Source: Onchocerca lupi
Lineage: Eukaryota; Nematoda; Chromadorea; Rhabditida; Onchocercidae
Assembly (NCBI GenBank): GCA_028564675.1
Contig: JAOVVO010000260.1
Coordinates: forward strand, 1 to 64,000
Reading direction: 5' to 3'
Length of the DNA stretch: 64,000 nt
Positions 37,501 through 52,269 of this stretch are shown piece after piece. A model generated the notes under the pieces. The model was given only the letters and a program-made list of their open reading frames with translations. It had not been told where the DNA came from and did not search any database. Both the position numbers and the translations under genes were made by a program. The stretch's first letter is position 1. Each line of letters opens with the position of its first letter.

Positions 37501-40500
37501 AATCATATCTAATTATACATCATAAATCATATCAAAAGAGCTAACTTTATTACTGATTTGAGCTAAAGTCTCAACAGAAATCCAAAATCTAAGACTAACT
37601 TTGACAGCAACTCGAATTGCTTTCGCAGGTGATTGAGGTAATCCATCTGCAACTCCTTCGTAAACTTCTCCAAAACCTCCTTTTCCAATTATGCGCAAAA
37701 GACTGATGCTATTTTTCGGTACCCGAGGAATGGCTGAGAATAAAATTAATTTAATTTAAAAAATCAGAAAGGAAATCACTAAAAGTACTGCTTATCATAA
37801 TATACTTAACCACAATTTACTTTTTAGATCATTAGTAATTTGTGGAGGCAAGATATTTCTCCTGATTGAATTCGTATAACCAAGCAAGCTTATATCTTGC
37901 AATCGAATCTTATTGCATCTTCTATCATTTCGTTGATAATATACTAAAAAAGAAATCCAGCATATTTTATAAGTCATTGCATTTAATATTATTATTGTTA
38001 TTGACCAATTTCTCCAAATAGTATTTGAGGAAAAACGAATTTCTAAAACTTAGAAATCTGCCTTCAAATTTAACTTTTAATGAAATTATATTTTTAAAAG
38101 CAGCACATACTAAACAATACAGCAATGACAGCAGATAGTAAAAGAATAGCAATCAGAAGTGTGATGATTATAATCCATAACGATTGAGTATGCGATTCTC
38201 CTAAATGGTCTGAAAGTTAAGTGCAGGAAATTTTGTATAAAAATTCAGAATGATAATGGAAAACTGAGATAATAACGCCCTTTTAAACACAAATTAGTCA
38301 CAAATCAGCAAATGGTTTCGTGCTCCCAATAATTTTGAAAGTTAAGGTGAAGAATATATCTCGAAATCAATACCACTGTGATGCTTCGAATATGCGTATG
38401 CACCAAAACCTTCCGAATTTGCGGCTCGAATGCGAAATTCAGCACATTCAGCTAAGAAATTTATTCTCAACGGTTTCCACCATAAGCAGCCACCTTCTAA
38501 TCCTCGTTCGGCTATTTCCCACTCAGCATCTTCATTTGGTCTTCAAAAAAAGAAACTTGAAGAACTGATGAAAGAATTTTTCCGAATATATTTGGCTTCT
38601 TTAATAAATTTGGCTTTGGCGGAAATTTCATGCAAAGATTTTCTAAACCTGAATTCGAGGGCGTATGAAGTGATTGGCGAACCACCATCATTTAATGGCT
38701 TCTCCCAACGCACTATCCACTCGTCGTACTCCTGAACAAGACGTATGCTTGCTGGAGCTGATGGAGTACCAGCTGAAAGATACAGAATTTTGGGCTACAA
38801 GAAACTTTTTATTTGAATTTAAATCTAATTAATTCGTTTTTTTTTTCTTTTTCAATATTTATAGCTAATCAATTAATAAAACAAGAAAACATTACGTTTT
38901 GTTCGAAATTGTTGTGAAACTTGTAAAAATGTTTCATTGTAGAAATAATCATAATTCGCATAACGATAGCTATCTGCATATTCAGCTGCAAAACGGTAAT
39001 CGTATGTAGTAGCTGAATGCAATGCTCGCACGACTACAGCCACGGATTTTTCATAGCCTTCGAAAGATGCATTATATGGTGATTTCCAAATAGCGTTCAT
39101 TGCGACCTTAAGCATTGAAGCAACGATAAACCAAGAATCATCCAGGTTAGTTTTTTGATCTTGTAATGAACTTCATCTTGATTGATATACCTTTGATCAT
39201 GAAAAAACTGCAAAGTTTTATATGGTCTAGAAATTATAATTGGCATTCCTCCCAGCAAAAGTCTGAAAAACGAAATTAACATACGATCCGGTATTGGATG
39301 AATATACGCTTTGGGTGGGATTCAGGATCCAGCGAATTCCATCGAAGCACAACAGTGGTGCCAGTGATATTGTCAAGGCGCAATGTTCCAGCTATATCTT
39401 TCGTACGAACTGATGCTTCTATGGAATTTCCTTCTGCATTATCCACAAACTGCTTGTTTAAATGACTTTCGTGGATCGCACGCACCTGAATTCATCGACT
39501 GACTTTTGATCAACAGTTTATTAGAAAAAAAAACCATGAAGAAGTATGAATCTCTTGTTTCCATCTTGCAATGGTTCAACTCGATGACAACTAATACTAG
39601 ATAGAAAACAGCAAAAAAGCAAAAGCAAGAAAATTAAATAATTAAAAATTTGAAAAATAAATCATTCAATTATTTCATTATGGACAAAGACATAACACTT
39701 AAAAAAAGCAGAAAACTATTATATATTTATATCAATGGAAGAACATAAGCATGCTTTTTTCTAATAAAAATCACCCAGAATTTATAATCGGTAGAAGGTC
39801 GAAGATTGGAAATCTTTGCAGAACAAGGATCACTCAGACATGAAACAACATCTGTTGCCGCAGTAGCATAATACGCTCCGTCAAACTGCTGCGCACCAAT
39901 TGCTGATGGTGAAAGTTGAGTTGCAGTAAGTTGACTTATCTGGAACAGTACTTGACAAATTTATTTCAATATCACCCATTTAATTAGTGATTTTTAAAAA
40001 TTTTCTGATAATAGTAATACCATTATATCAGGTCCTTAATGACTGGATGAAAAAAGATGAAGTTACATTTATCAGCAGTATCACCTCTTCGTTCATGAAT
40101 GACAGAATCATCAATGGTAATTTCAAGCTTACAAAGACAAGGATAAGGAAAGCATCAGCATACCATATATTTAATTTCAGCAATCGGTGCATTCGGTTTC
40201 GCGGGTAATTTCCAGTAAAGTAATACAACATCTGGAGTCAAAGCGAAAGCGACTGGATCTTGCGGCGATGACGGAAAACCGTAACCTGTGCGAAGCATTT
40301 GCACCGCACTAGCTTCTGACACTGGTGTATATCGATTAAACCATGAGACCGATATATCATAACTGAAATAGCAATAACAAATGATGATCCCATCCAAGAA
40401 AAAAGCGAAATATTTGTATAAAAATCAGTAGTTATCACTTTAATACAGAGCGAATATTGCACTTAAAGCATTTTGTTATACTTCCCATTAGATTCATTTC

Positions 40501-43500
40501 GGTCTCAAATATCAAATCAAATTTTTCTTAACTTTTTTCCAACTTATCAGTGAATTATTTTTTCTAACTTGCGCTTTAATTTATAACGCCTTACTCTGCA
40601 TCTTTATCTAAAATACCATTCTCGACATGAAGGACATTGCTAATACTGTGGATGTTGCGAATTTTATCAGATCCTCTTCGCTGGAAATGAATCTCGTACT
40701 GCGTCGGAGGCAATGAAATACCCTGCAATAAATTAATGTTTAAAAGAGATTGATAAACCATAATAATAAAACAGCATTAAAATGAAATTTAAAGAAAAAA
40801 CAACTTATAGGAAGAATTGAATAGCCAAAACATACAGGACAAATTTTGGGCAACTGAGGTTCGCTGACTGAAATTAATGCTCCACTTCGTTCTTCATTCT
40901 GCACAGTGAACTTAATTTCAGATGCTGGAGGTAAGATGAAACATGACCGCTCTGAAATGGATTCAATTTAGATAATTTTTGATTGGAAAAGAGCGATTCA
41001 TAGATTCTTTATAATATTAGATCATCGGTACAATACAACTTTTGATGACACGTGATCGCATATATTTATCGAGCCTACGTACGCAGATCTTCTGAATACG
41101 ATTCCTAGTGTCAACGATCAATCATATATGATCTCTATAATAAGGAGCATTGCTTTGATAAGAAATAAATTTAGAACTGAAAAATGAAAACACATAGATA
41201 TTCTCTCCGAATTTACTAGTCTTTGAACATTAGTGCTGCCCTAATCTAATTATATTATCTACTAAACAATTGGAGCTTCCAAGAGACACCGGGAAATGGT
41301 TGAGTAGATTGTGTGGCAACGAGGATTTGTTTGAGAGGCGATCCGTTGACAGCTATTGGTGTCGCCGTAGAGGAGCCCAATTCATAGACAACCAGCAACG
41401 AAGAAGTGACAAAAATGTACAATTTATCGGCGATTGCGAAGGAAAGTATTGATTTGAGTCCTTTTTCTGAAAAGTCCAATTATTTGATTTTTAAAAATTT
41501 TCCAGATAAGTGAATATTATCAATTTGTAACATGGTCAATTTGCAACATATGTTTGCTTCTCTTAAAAATTTTAAAGAGGAAGAAAAGAAAACATACCTC
41601 CAAACTTTTCCCATTCAAATTTTATTTCTTCGCATATTGAAGATGTCAAATCGACGCGCACCATGCCATTCCAAGTGAGTACATATATCGCCGGTAATGA
41701 AGCCAGATTCCAGGCGAAATCAGTCATCATCCACGATACTGTTTCTGATTTCAGGCATTCTAGTCTAATAAGTCATCCTAATTAACATATTTCAATGCTT
41801 CACTTGGCTTTTCATTTTGCACAATGAAAGTACAAACATAGCTTACATCTTTATCGAAAAAAGAAAGCAAACCTAAGAGCCATATTTTCTTCGATACCCT
41901 TACTGAAATCCAATGTAAAAAGTGAGCCATTTTTCGTGAGTAAAAAACCTGTGCTGAAATTTGTTAAAAGAAATATTTATGGAATTAAGAATATCACTAA
42001 AAAATGATTTCTGCAAAAAAATATCGCTAAAAAAAAGTCAAAAGTCAAAATAAACTTAGAGAATGGATCGAAAAGAAGTTGCTTCGCGTCACCGGCACCT
42101 GATGAAAGATTCATTATACGACGTGGTGTAATCACGGAAAGACTCTGAAATATAGGATATATGATAATATTAAATGCATCATGCTTACGATCGTTTGGCA
42201 TAGCAATTCGAATAATACATTATGATAACGAATAATACATTTTTGAAATCGAAGAACGGTTTCTCATACAGGCACTGATTTTGCAAACTTTATAAACTGT
42301 TAAATAAATACTAAATAGTATGAGTAAAATGAAGTACTTGAACGGCATCAAGAGCTAGTTGCATGATATATGCTGTTGAAACGAATAACAAACGATTAGC
42401 TACCCAATCAGACGTCAATGCATCCACTTTACCAATTTCACCGCCAATTGAAACCTGAAATTTCACACAAATCTTTTGTCTTGAATTTTCGATCAAAATG
42501 ATTATCTACCTTGTGCAGGATATTTTCCACATTATTGGGATCAAGGCGCAATAAAAAAGATTGTACGGAGTCTGAATCTTTTCTTATCGAATACAAATCG
42601 TTGCCAATATATGCTATTGATTGTTCAACGATCTGAAAACAAAATTTCATATTCAAAATCTAAAGCTATTTTCTTGCTTATGTTGTAATATATTCAAAAT
42701 CTTTACTGTTGGTAATGGTGGAGTCTGTCTCTTCATACGAGCTAATACTGGAAACGAAGAAGGGGACCAATTTGATATAGAGAATACATTGTTGTTGGAA
42801 TCGATTGCAAACAAACGAACCAACGGTCGTAATTCTAGAAATATATATCTGTTTAAAGTAATTTAAAACAAAATTAATTAGATGTATAATCCAACAAACT
42901 AAGAAAACCATAGAAAGAATTCAAACGTTCTAAATTACAATATGCACATTTCATAAATAGAAGTAGCCAATAATTATGAATGAAATAAAATTTTCACTTT
43001 TTTTAAAAAAATATATCAGAATTATACTAACCACTGCTATCAATAGTAACAGCTTCGGAAAATGTCTCAAGTTTTGGTTCATTATGAGCTGCCACAGCAC
43101 AACTAATACTACCCGATTTGACACTAAAAGAGTAGAAACGTGTTGTAGCAGGTACTTCTGCGATCACTTCACTGATACCATCTACCGTACAATTAATCAA
43201 ATAACCCAGCGCTTCTCCGTTCCATTCCATTGGTTCATCCCAGAATAAATCCATTAATGCCCGAGCACCATCTACAGTTTTCTATAACATATCGATAAAT
43301 TGAGCGGAAATTTTATTTTTTTACTGAAGTGAGATTTATTTTTTCAGATCATTAAATAAGTATAAAAAGATTGAGAAAGCTAATTTTTCTAAGCAATTAG
43401 AAATATAAATAAAGAGAAAAGCTGAGATATAGAACACTGATGAAATGGAAAAAATGGACGGGAATTTTGAATTATATATTTCACAGAATATATACAAATT

Positions 43501-46500
43501 AAAAATCAATGAAGTGTAAAATTATCAGATTTATTATGTGAAAAAATAACTTGTTGTGTAGCATAGATGGTGAGATTTGTTGGAGGAGTTGTTGGTTTGG
43601 ATGGTGCTATAAAGCCTGTTTGATTTATTGATATCAAATCCCAAGCAGTCAATGCCTCAACTTCAACATCATATTTTTGTTTTGAAGACCACTGATCAAG
43701 CAGCGAATCACTTATCGTATAGTTATGTGACAACGAATAATCCACAAAACGTTCTTTACCCCAATGTTCTTTGTACAATGTAATCTGAAACTTCGAATCT
43801 TTTATAACAATTTACTAAATGGAACGCAAAAGGAAGATGAGAAAGTTGTTTGTATTCAGTTTAAAAATGATGTCTTTCTCAGCAACATTCTACAAAGCCA
43901 GGGATGATATAGTGCGTGTAACTTATCAAGCAATGATTCTCAAGCGATACTAATCTATAATTTCTTGCACATATTTTAGAAATCTGCAGAATTTTTTCGC
44001 AGAATTAGAATTCACAAAAATAAAAAAACTCATTTAATTATTTGCCGTTTATATCTTTGCAAGTTCACAAAATTAAAAGAGAAAACAAACTTTAAAAATG
44101 ATTTTTCCCTTTTTGAACATCGGTTCAATGTCCCACATGAGCGTGTTCCTAGTATCATCCGTCGTTAAAGCTCTTGTGAAGTTGATTAGTTTTACTGGTT
44201 CTAAATTAAATATCGGTGCAAGTGCTACATTCTTGAGAGCCATATTGATGTTCAATGAACCGAGCTTCTTGTTACAGACACCTATTTCACCCGTTTCAGT
44301 AATAAATACCAGCTTCTCTTTAACAACAATTAACTGTCGCAACCTACAAGAGCTCTTGTTCATTCTATTTCTCCAACATAATCTAATTTAATTGAAAAAT
44401 CGTTTGAAGGAATAAAGTTCTTCAAATCACCAGAATTATCCTATTTTGATATGGTATATATATTCCCGATGTAAGCGATTGCATATCAAACATGAAAATT
44501 CGAACCTGGTGACATTAGCCAGCCAAAATAAAAAAAAAAAATTCTGCGAAATACGATATAATCATTTTAAGAAAGCAAAGTTCGAATAATTCAATAAAAT
44601 ATAGTATGTCTTCTCTGCTTCACATTCTTTTTTCGCAGAAATTTTTAGAATTATGATTCACTGAATTTGTGTTGCATTAAATATCCCACTTAACGGTTAA
44701 ATTAAATACGAATAGCTAACATGGGAAAATCTTGCGAGGAAGCGATGAAATACGATGTGCGAATATCTTGGTTAAGAGCGTACAAACTTGTTGTCCCGTT
44801 TGAAAAACGTATCAAATAGAAAATCTCGCCTGTTTCATCATCACCAGCCAAACCACCCACTTCACCACATCTGCTAAAAGATCCGCAAGAATAAATCCTA
44901 AAAATGCTTCCATTAGAATGAAAATAGCTCTATCATACTAAAAAAAAATATGTTGAAATTCATTATCTTTAAGGTAAGTAAGTCAGTAATCAACATTTAA
45001 TTCCTTCTTCTTTTTTTTTTTGTAAACAGTATAGGTCTTTTCGATCTTGTATAATATGAGATAGGTAAATTTCAGTTAGAATTTCAAGGAAACATTACGC
45101 AGTTTATTCTAACTGAAAGGATTCTCAATATGTTTCGAAATGATTAACAACTCACTCTTGATCGAATGTAGAAGTTAAGCGGTATGTTATTATTAAATAA
45201 TCAGATGCTAAGACAATCAATGCGTTACGGGATATCACTGTCATGAATTTCACAGTTATTGAATCCAAAAAATGTTGTTTGGAACCATCACTGCGTATTC
45301 GAATTATTGTGCTCTGCAATTCAAATTATTCCATTTAGTTCAATTTTCAAAATAGATCCAAAAGAAACTAAGCATTAGTTAAGAAAAGTTAATCAAAATA
45401 AATTCGATAACCTTGTCCGTTTCAGCAAAATACAACGACTTCATTAATGTATCGTAAGTAAATACCGTTATCCCATTTGCTGCTATTGGAGCAGCTGAAA
45501 TGAAAGCAAAAAGTTCTTCAGATCTTATTCCAGTCGGTTTCAATTTAGTTTTTTTCAAAAACGGAAATGTATTTTAATTATTTATTCGCATTTCTGGTAC
45601 TACTTCTTTATTCAAATAATGTATGATTAATCCTTCTGTACTGTTTGGTTTATTTGTTGTTGAAAAAGAAATTTACGCAGTGTGTAGTTTTCAAATGGAT
45701 CGCCGAGCATTCCATAATAACTGATACTGCTGTTGCTTGTTTGACGGAACGCAACAAACAAAGACTCTGAAAAGCAGGACAAACAGAATTTTACTATAAA
45801 AAAGTTAAAAAATTTGCAATCCTCGTGACCAGGAAGAATATTTTCAACAGTTTAAAAGATCGAATAATTAATCAAAACATTCAAAAATTAATCGCCTTTG
45901 TTGAAATACTTAAAGAAAGTTGTATGAAGTAAAATATGGTACCAGTGAGTGGGGCAAATGCGGTATTGATAGCATTAACATAAGAGGAGCATATGGTATT
46001 GATGCAAGCTCGAACAGATGCACGATACTGTAGTCCGGGAGATATCGGTATCACCAGATTAGTCTCATAGAGCCGTGTTAATTTCGCCACTGTATTGTCT
46101 TTTTCTTCGTCATTAGTTATGCGACATTCGTAGACCAAGTGACGCCATGCACCTTGCGCTTAAATTTCATTCCTTTCTCAATTTTTTTTCGAATAAACTT
46201 TGAAAATCATATATTATTTGTGAATTTTCGGCAATATTTCAGTGGAATAAAAGTTAAACTGATATTTAAATTTTCAACAATAAATAGACCCTTCATTGTA
46301 ACAGCGAATTTTGATGCTTTCCACCAAACAAGAAGGATTATTTGGTTCTGAAAAAGATAAATTGTCAGATTTGAAAAAATCACCTTGAAATGGCAGTAAT
46401 ATTGGAGATTTCCATGTAATTCGAGCGATATTATCAGTTGTTATAAGGCCTATCTTGCTCGGCGAAGGTATTGTTATTGGCATCGGGCTGTCACGTAAGA

Positions 46501-49500
46501 ATACAAAATCAACAACTCGACCGGCGTACAAATAACGATTCAAATGTACTTTCTAAATGTGAAAAATCCTGATTTCAGAGAGTAGAAGAGATTTGAAATG
46601 TGAAAACAACGAAAGCAATATTTGTAAATCCAATAACTTATTAACAAGTGTCATATTTAAAGAACATATGTAAACCTTTTTCTCGACATCGTATTCTTCG
46701 CTATATAAACAGCTGTCCCAAGAATGTGTGTCACCACAACTAGTTGATGTCCAGAACAACCGTTCCTCGAGAAGATGAGCCTTCTTGATGCTGTTGTATG
46801 AATCACTCACTTCAATATTCAGGCGAAGATCCGTAACTGATTGATTTACGATATTTATTGCCAGAATGGAGCCAGTTTGTGTGAGGGAAACCAGTCTTGA
46901 TTTCTCAGGCTCCGCTTCAATTGCAAATGCAAGAATAGGAAATTTTTCTGTTGCCGAAAATGGAAGAATATGGGGAGCATCAAGAGGAAACAATGGTATC
47001 GAGAATACTTCTCCACCATTCAGTATGCAATATACATGCCTATGATAAAATTCTTTTTTAACTTTTTAGGTAAAACAATTTTAATTATTAAAATCATATT
47101 TGTCCAATCTAGGCAATTTACAATACTTTTCCATAAATTAATAAAAAGTTTCTTCTCATTCTAGCACAATTTCCATGTAATTAATGAAAAAGTTTTTTAC
47201 CCATTCCATGAATCAACCGAAATATATTCAATATAATTAATTGTATTTGTTGTTAAAATTGTCGAGTTTTGACAGTTATCCAAACCACATCTGATTACAA
47301 CAAATTTTAAAATAAAGAATTATAAACATTCCCTCCTAATTCAACTTCGAAATTTCAAAAAATCTGTTTTCAGATAACAATAATAGACCTCCGGAATCTT
47401 TTCTTGAATAAAATTATATCCAAATGAAACTCAAGATTCTTTTTCTTTTTTTTTTCTCACTATTGGTGACTATAGAATTATTGTTCTACTATAAAACAGA
47501 TGAGTAAAGAATAAACAACCTCAAGATTCCTCTTTTAAAGAGAACGGCATATATAGCGCCTTGCATCCGGTCAACATCCATGTGAACAATTGCTATACCG
47601 TCCGGAGAACGTAGCATTCCGCTTCGCACCTGATCATCATCATCAATTGTTAACCAATAGATACTACCGTCATCCAACGCAATCAGTAATCGTTTAGCTG
47701 ATACAGAGCATAATGCTGCAAAATACATTTGAATATATTAATTTTTTTTTTCATTGTAATTTTTGTCAAATTGCTGCACGTGCTACAAACAAAGTTAAAA
47801 CAGTATTTCAGGATCTAACTCGAATTATTAAATTAAGCCCCTGAGATAATATTTCAGTGATGATATGATTGCAGTCAAGTATAGCATAGTGAAACATTGC
47901 ATGCATAGTTCTATTTTATCAAAAAGTAATGATAATCACCTGTCATATGTAAATTATCAATATGATTTTTAACAGAATACTCCATATGGAATTTGTAATT
48001 AAATTAATGCAAATTAATTACCAGTAATGGATCTACCAGGCTTTAACTCGAACGGAATTAATTTTGGATCACCAAGTACAGCGTAATCATCAATATCGTA
48101 AAGTTTCATCACCGATGTGCCATTCGTAAAAATTAGTTGAGCTGCTGATTCTGACTTTTCTTCTGCAATAAGTCGGCTATAAAATGAAATGTAATTAACT
48201 TCCAGGTTTGTTGTTAATTCCAACCAATTTTTGCTTAATTCTTGGATTTAATATTACTGATACTTTTAGTCACCTGAATGAATAAGATCAATTCGTAGAG
48301 AAACAGTAGTTGAAGCAGTTTCACTGTTTGCATAGCCAATTTCAACACGGCAACAATTATCGGTAGGAACTTCTTGGAACAAATAGTATGTACTTTTCAC
48401 CAACGCTGTTGAGATTTCCTTTTCATCAAGTGAGTACAGCGAGATCTGTAAAATATGATATCAGCTATTTTAAACTTTATCATATCAAAAAAGTTTCAGA
48501 GTATACCGAGTTCATTCTGGTATTAATACCAAATATAAAACGAAAGCATACTTTGTACAAACGTTTCAGTGCACTTTCCCAATAAACTACAAAACTGTTC
48601 GCTGATATTTGTAACTGAGAAATAACTGTTGGAGGCAAAGGTTTGGCGTTATCAGTATCGTTGATAGGAAGGCGATGTATAGGAGAGACGATAGTATAAG
48701 TCCGCCAAGATATACATAATCGAAGCTATAGAAGGAAAATATGAGATAATTCATTAAATAAATGAAACATTGATTTTTATCATATTGATGGCTGCAGTGC
48801 CTACCGGTAGCCAAGTAAGTTAACCATGGTAAATAGCTCAAAATCAATAATTAGTAACACTGAAAAAAAATGACCTCAATTTCTTTAGCGAAAACCAAAG
48901 GTATAGTTATAACTGTATCCAGGGTTTCGATCTTGAATATCTGAAATAAAGTGTTTTTGAGATTCGGAGATTCAGAAATAAAAATAAGGAAGCTTAATTT
49001 CAGGAACTAATTCAAAGGATTAAAATGTAGATACAGACACGATTTGCTAGAATTAGAGCATGACATGTGTCGCGTGCATTTAGTAAGCGTGATGACTACT
49101 TTTATGCGACGTGTTTCTTCAACTTGTATGAAGTTTGCTATGAGAAAAGGACGATCACTTAATTGATCCTATTGGATATTACACTGAACTACAGCGAAAC
49201 CGACGCATCAACTTGAAAAAGATACACTCTTCATAATTTCCATGAAATTCAATACCTTTTCAAAAATAGTAGTATCCCATGAGACAGAAACATCAGCCGG
49301 ACGACTCTGAACAGCCCATTGTATGTCATTCACTGATATGTCACTGATAACTGAACTATAATCTTTACTTAAACTCCAAACTGTATTTATACCCATCGAT
49401 GAATCTTCTTCGATTGTAACTTGCGCGTGATTCAGCAAACCTTCAATTGATAACATTGTTCAGTTTAACATATCATTTTTTTTGTCATTGAACAATAATG

Positions 49501-50272
49501 CTCGACGAGTAATCCAAGGAATATCTTAACCAATTCATCCAAGAATTCGAAATTTTCGATTAAAAAGCATGTAATTTGCGCAAGAATATTGCAATCAAAA
49601 GAAAACTAACCTCACTGACCTTGTAAATAATGAAGGAAAATATCGGTAACAGCCCGGCATCCTTGTATACAGCTATCTGTTGGCATCAGTTTAGCACAAC
49701 GCTCTGAGCAAGTTGAATTTGCTGATTCCAAATCTTGACAACCACTATGACACTATATCAATTCATTATTGTCGTTACTTGAAGGCAGCTGTGAAACTTT
49801 GCTTCAAGTTCTTTTTCTTTTTGTAATATGAAGAAAGATAACTTTTCACTTCACATAACAAGAGTAAAGCATTGGAAATATAATAATTGCTACAACCAAT
49901 TGTCCTATAACATATATTTTAATGAAACTTACCGCACTAATTGATTGAGTTAGACCGTTCTCAAGTAGTGAAGTGTCCTCCCAATCAACTGCTCCACGAG
50001 CGAGTGCTACCACCTGCAAATTCTATTGCTGGTTACATGATGCTCGTAACATGTGCGTGAGATCTTGTGATGTGTTTGCTTCGTTATCACTTGTAACCTT
50101 TCATAAGAAGAAGATGTAGAATTCTTACCAAATTTCGATCAACACACTGAGCTTGGCATTGATAAAGTGAATCAGAGAATATAGTTGCCGCTGTGATGCT
50201 AATCAGCGTCAGGTAAGAAGAGATAATCAGGAGCAGATAAAGAATGAAACAATGATGAAAATGAGAAAACAT
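34582..50272 (-). CDS. rol-3: ROS1/Sevenless-type receptor tyrosine kinase (ROL-3 orthologue)
   Basis: Single-pass receptor tyrosine kinase of the ROS1/Sevenless family; the C. elegans member ROL-3 acts in epidermal and cuticle morphogenesis. It starts with a signal peptide (50272; MFSHFHHCFILYLLLIISS) and YQCQAQCVD. The ectodomain alternates fibronectin-III segments (about 49450-49210, 46540-45900, 43790-43030, 40900-38740) with YWTD-like beta-propellers (about 47730-46560, 45500-44070, 42660-41250), as in ROS1. The transmembrane helix is near 38190-38115 (IIIITLLIAILLLSAVIAVLF). The kinase domain runs from IGKGGFGEVYEGV (about 37690) through VAVK (about 37600), the alphaC segment FLQEAVLMK, IIELMEGGDLLGFL (about 37180), HRDLAARNCLISS (about 36940), DFGHARDIYTNDYYR (about 36650) and SDVWSFGILLWEILTLGQQP to PEERPRFADLLPELEAL (about 35960). 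A Ser/Arg-rich tail ends RPARVSRV. Catalytic Lys, HRD and DFG are present. Exons are many and only partly resolved. Confidence 0.93.
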
Positions 50273-52038
50273 GAATGACGTGAAAAGCAGGTACCATTCA
50301 TAACGTTACCCACAACAAATATTTATTATTTGTGCTCTATCAACGTCATACAGGTGAGGTGGTGTCAGCGTGCACAGTTCAAGAAAACGTAATGTCTGAA
50401 ATAATCCCAAATTAAGCAATGCTTTTGATCACATCTCATACTTGATTCTGCTGAAATGATATGCAGAAGGAAGAGGGTCAATCTCTTTCCTTTCAGAGGG
50501 AAAATGCGCTAAAATTTGATCGATTAATGTAATAAGCACTTATCAACGCCTCTTTAGAAACAAAGCTATCTTCTATGTTACATTTCCGATAATTTTAGAC
50601 GATGGCATCTTTCAGCTAGCAATATTAATCATAATAATTAACTTCTATTGATACACATTATATGAATTCTTATGGCAGAACTAATTTCTAAATACCATCG
50701 GATGATGACTTAGAATCTTCACTTAACGTTCTCGTCCTTTCAGGTAGTGTAGCGAACGGAAAAACAATTAGTTCTTTGTTGCAGTTGTAAATCAAAGCAG
50801 GTTGAGAATTCATGAATTTTATTACAGAGAGTCAGCAAGGATTATCAAATCTACAGCGAGTATTACATAATCATTATTCTTATAAAAGTTACTCTTGTAA
50901 TTTTTGATTCTTTTATCTTTCATTTCCAAAAATGGCAAGTTTCAAATTGGAAGTATGACGTTGCGCCATATGATGCGCTTTTTCAGTATGGTCGAAATCG
51001 ACAACTTCCATATCTTTTTTTCAATCATAATACAGTAATGCAAAATTGTGGAAACAAACTGAGTTATCTTAAAATTGAGCGATTGAGAAGATTCTCTACA
51101 TGCAAGATTCGTGGCAAAAATGCTGCATTTATCATTAGCGATGAAATTTAAAAATTTTAAATTGAAGGCCTTATATTATCAGGAAACAAATTTGAGCAAA
51201 TGAAATGATGCAATAAGTACTAGAGAAGCAACAATTAGAAGTAGATACACCAGCATGTAACACGTCGAGAGAAGAGCAAGCAAGCATCGTACACTGGAGT
51301 GAAATTTCGTTGTTGTTAACAGGTTTCCGTCATCATCGCCATTCTTGATGGACGACGTTACTGCAAGTGTCGTACCCTTTGAGAGAACATTCCATCGTCA
51401 CATTGTCATTTTCGTATCATCGCTGTCACTATCCAATGAAACTGCTATGTTTATGTGTGAAGTCTGAACTGGTGAATAAGTCTTCTTTAATACTTGCCTT
51501 TGCAATTAGTAACAATTGCGTCACACTATTTGAGAAACATCGCTAGAAACGACTTTTCTTTCAACCAAGTCTTTCAACTTCTTTTCTTATTGCCCTAATC
51601 TGGATGTTAAAGGTGAAGTTCGAATTAATTCCTAACCAAAACCATGCAGATTACTGGTGATTTCAGAATTATGACGAAGTAATCCTGAAGCTTCACCATT
51701 CAAACCATTTAGCTCAATCAATTCCGAGAATGCGATATCATGATACTACAGTAAGGTCAATTTCATCGTAAATCTTCATAACCCAAAGATACATAATTAA
51801 TTTTCGACGTTTAGAGAACTGAACGTTTAACAACTTGTTTATTTAAACTTGACAAACAAACGATGAAAACTGTAATCAAAATAAACAAAGAGATCGCATA
51901 AAAAGCTTTTATAACTAGTTAAATATGCAAAAAATGCGATACATTCGTCATTCGCGTCCCAATAAATTTCGTGAACTAGAAAAATCAATACAAAAGGGTA
52001 ACGAGAAGCACAATTTTCAGGAACATCGTCGCAACAGC

Positions 52039-52080
<42 letters not shown>

Positions 52081-52269
52081 GCATGTTTCATGTTTAATCC
52101 ATCACATTTCAATTTCATAAAAGCATAGAAGTGTAAAATTTAACATTCAAAAATATTCCATAGTTTTAAAAACTTACAATCCATAGTTGCTGAAAACAAG
52201 ACATATAACTATACTTTCACTTGTTATTTATATCAAGAATAAACTCTATCTTTTTACAGCAAATGTTCT
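50273..52269. other. Upstream region of the receptor kinase gene
   Basis: Two kilobases between divergent ends: the 5' flank of the ROL-3-like gene and the 3' flank of cornichon. It carries a 38-base poly-T run at 52040-52077 and a GC-richer patch at 51250-51440 with no recognisable coding. The kinase promoter should lie here. Confidence 0.45.
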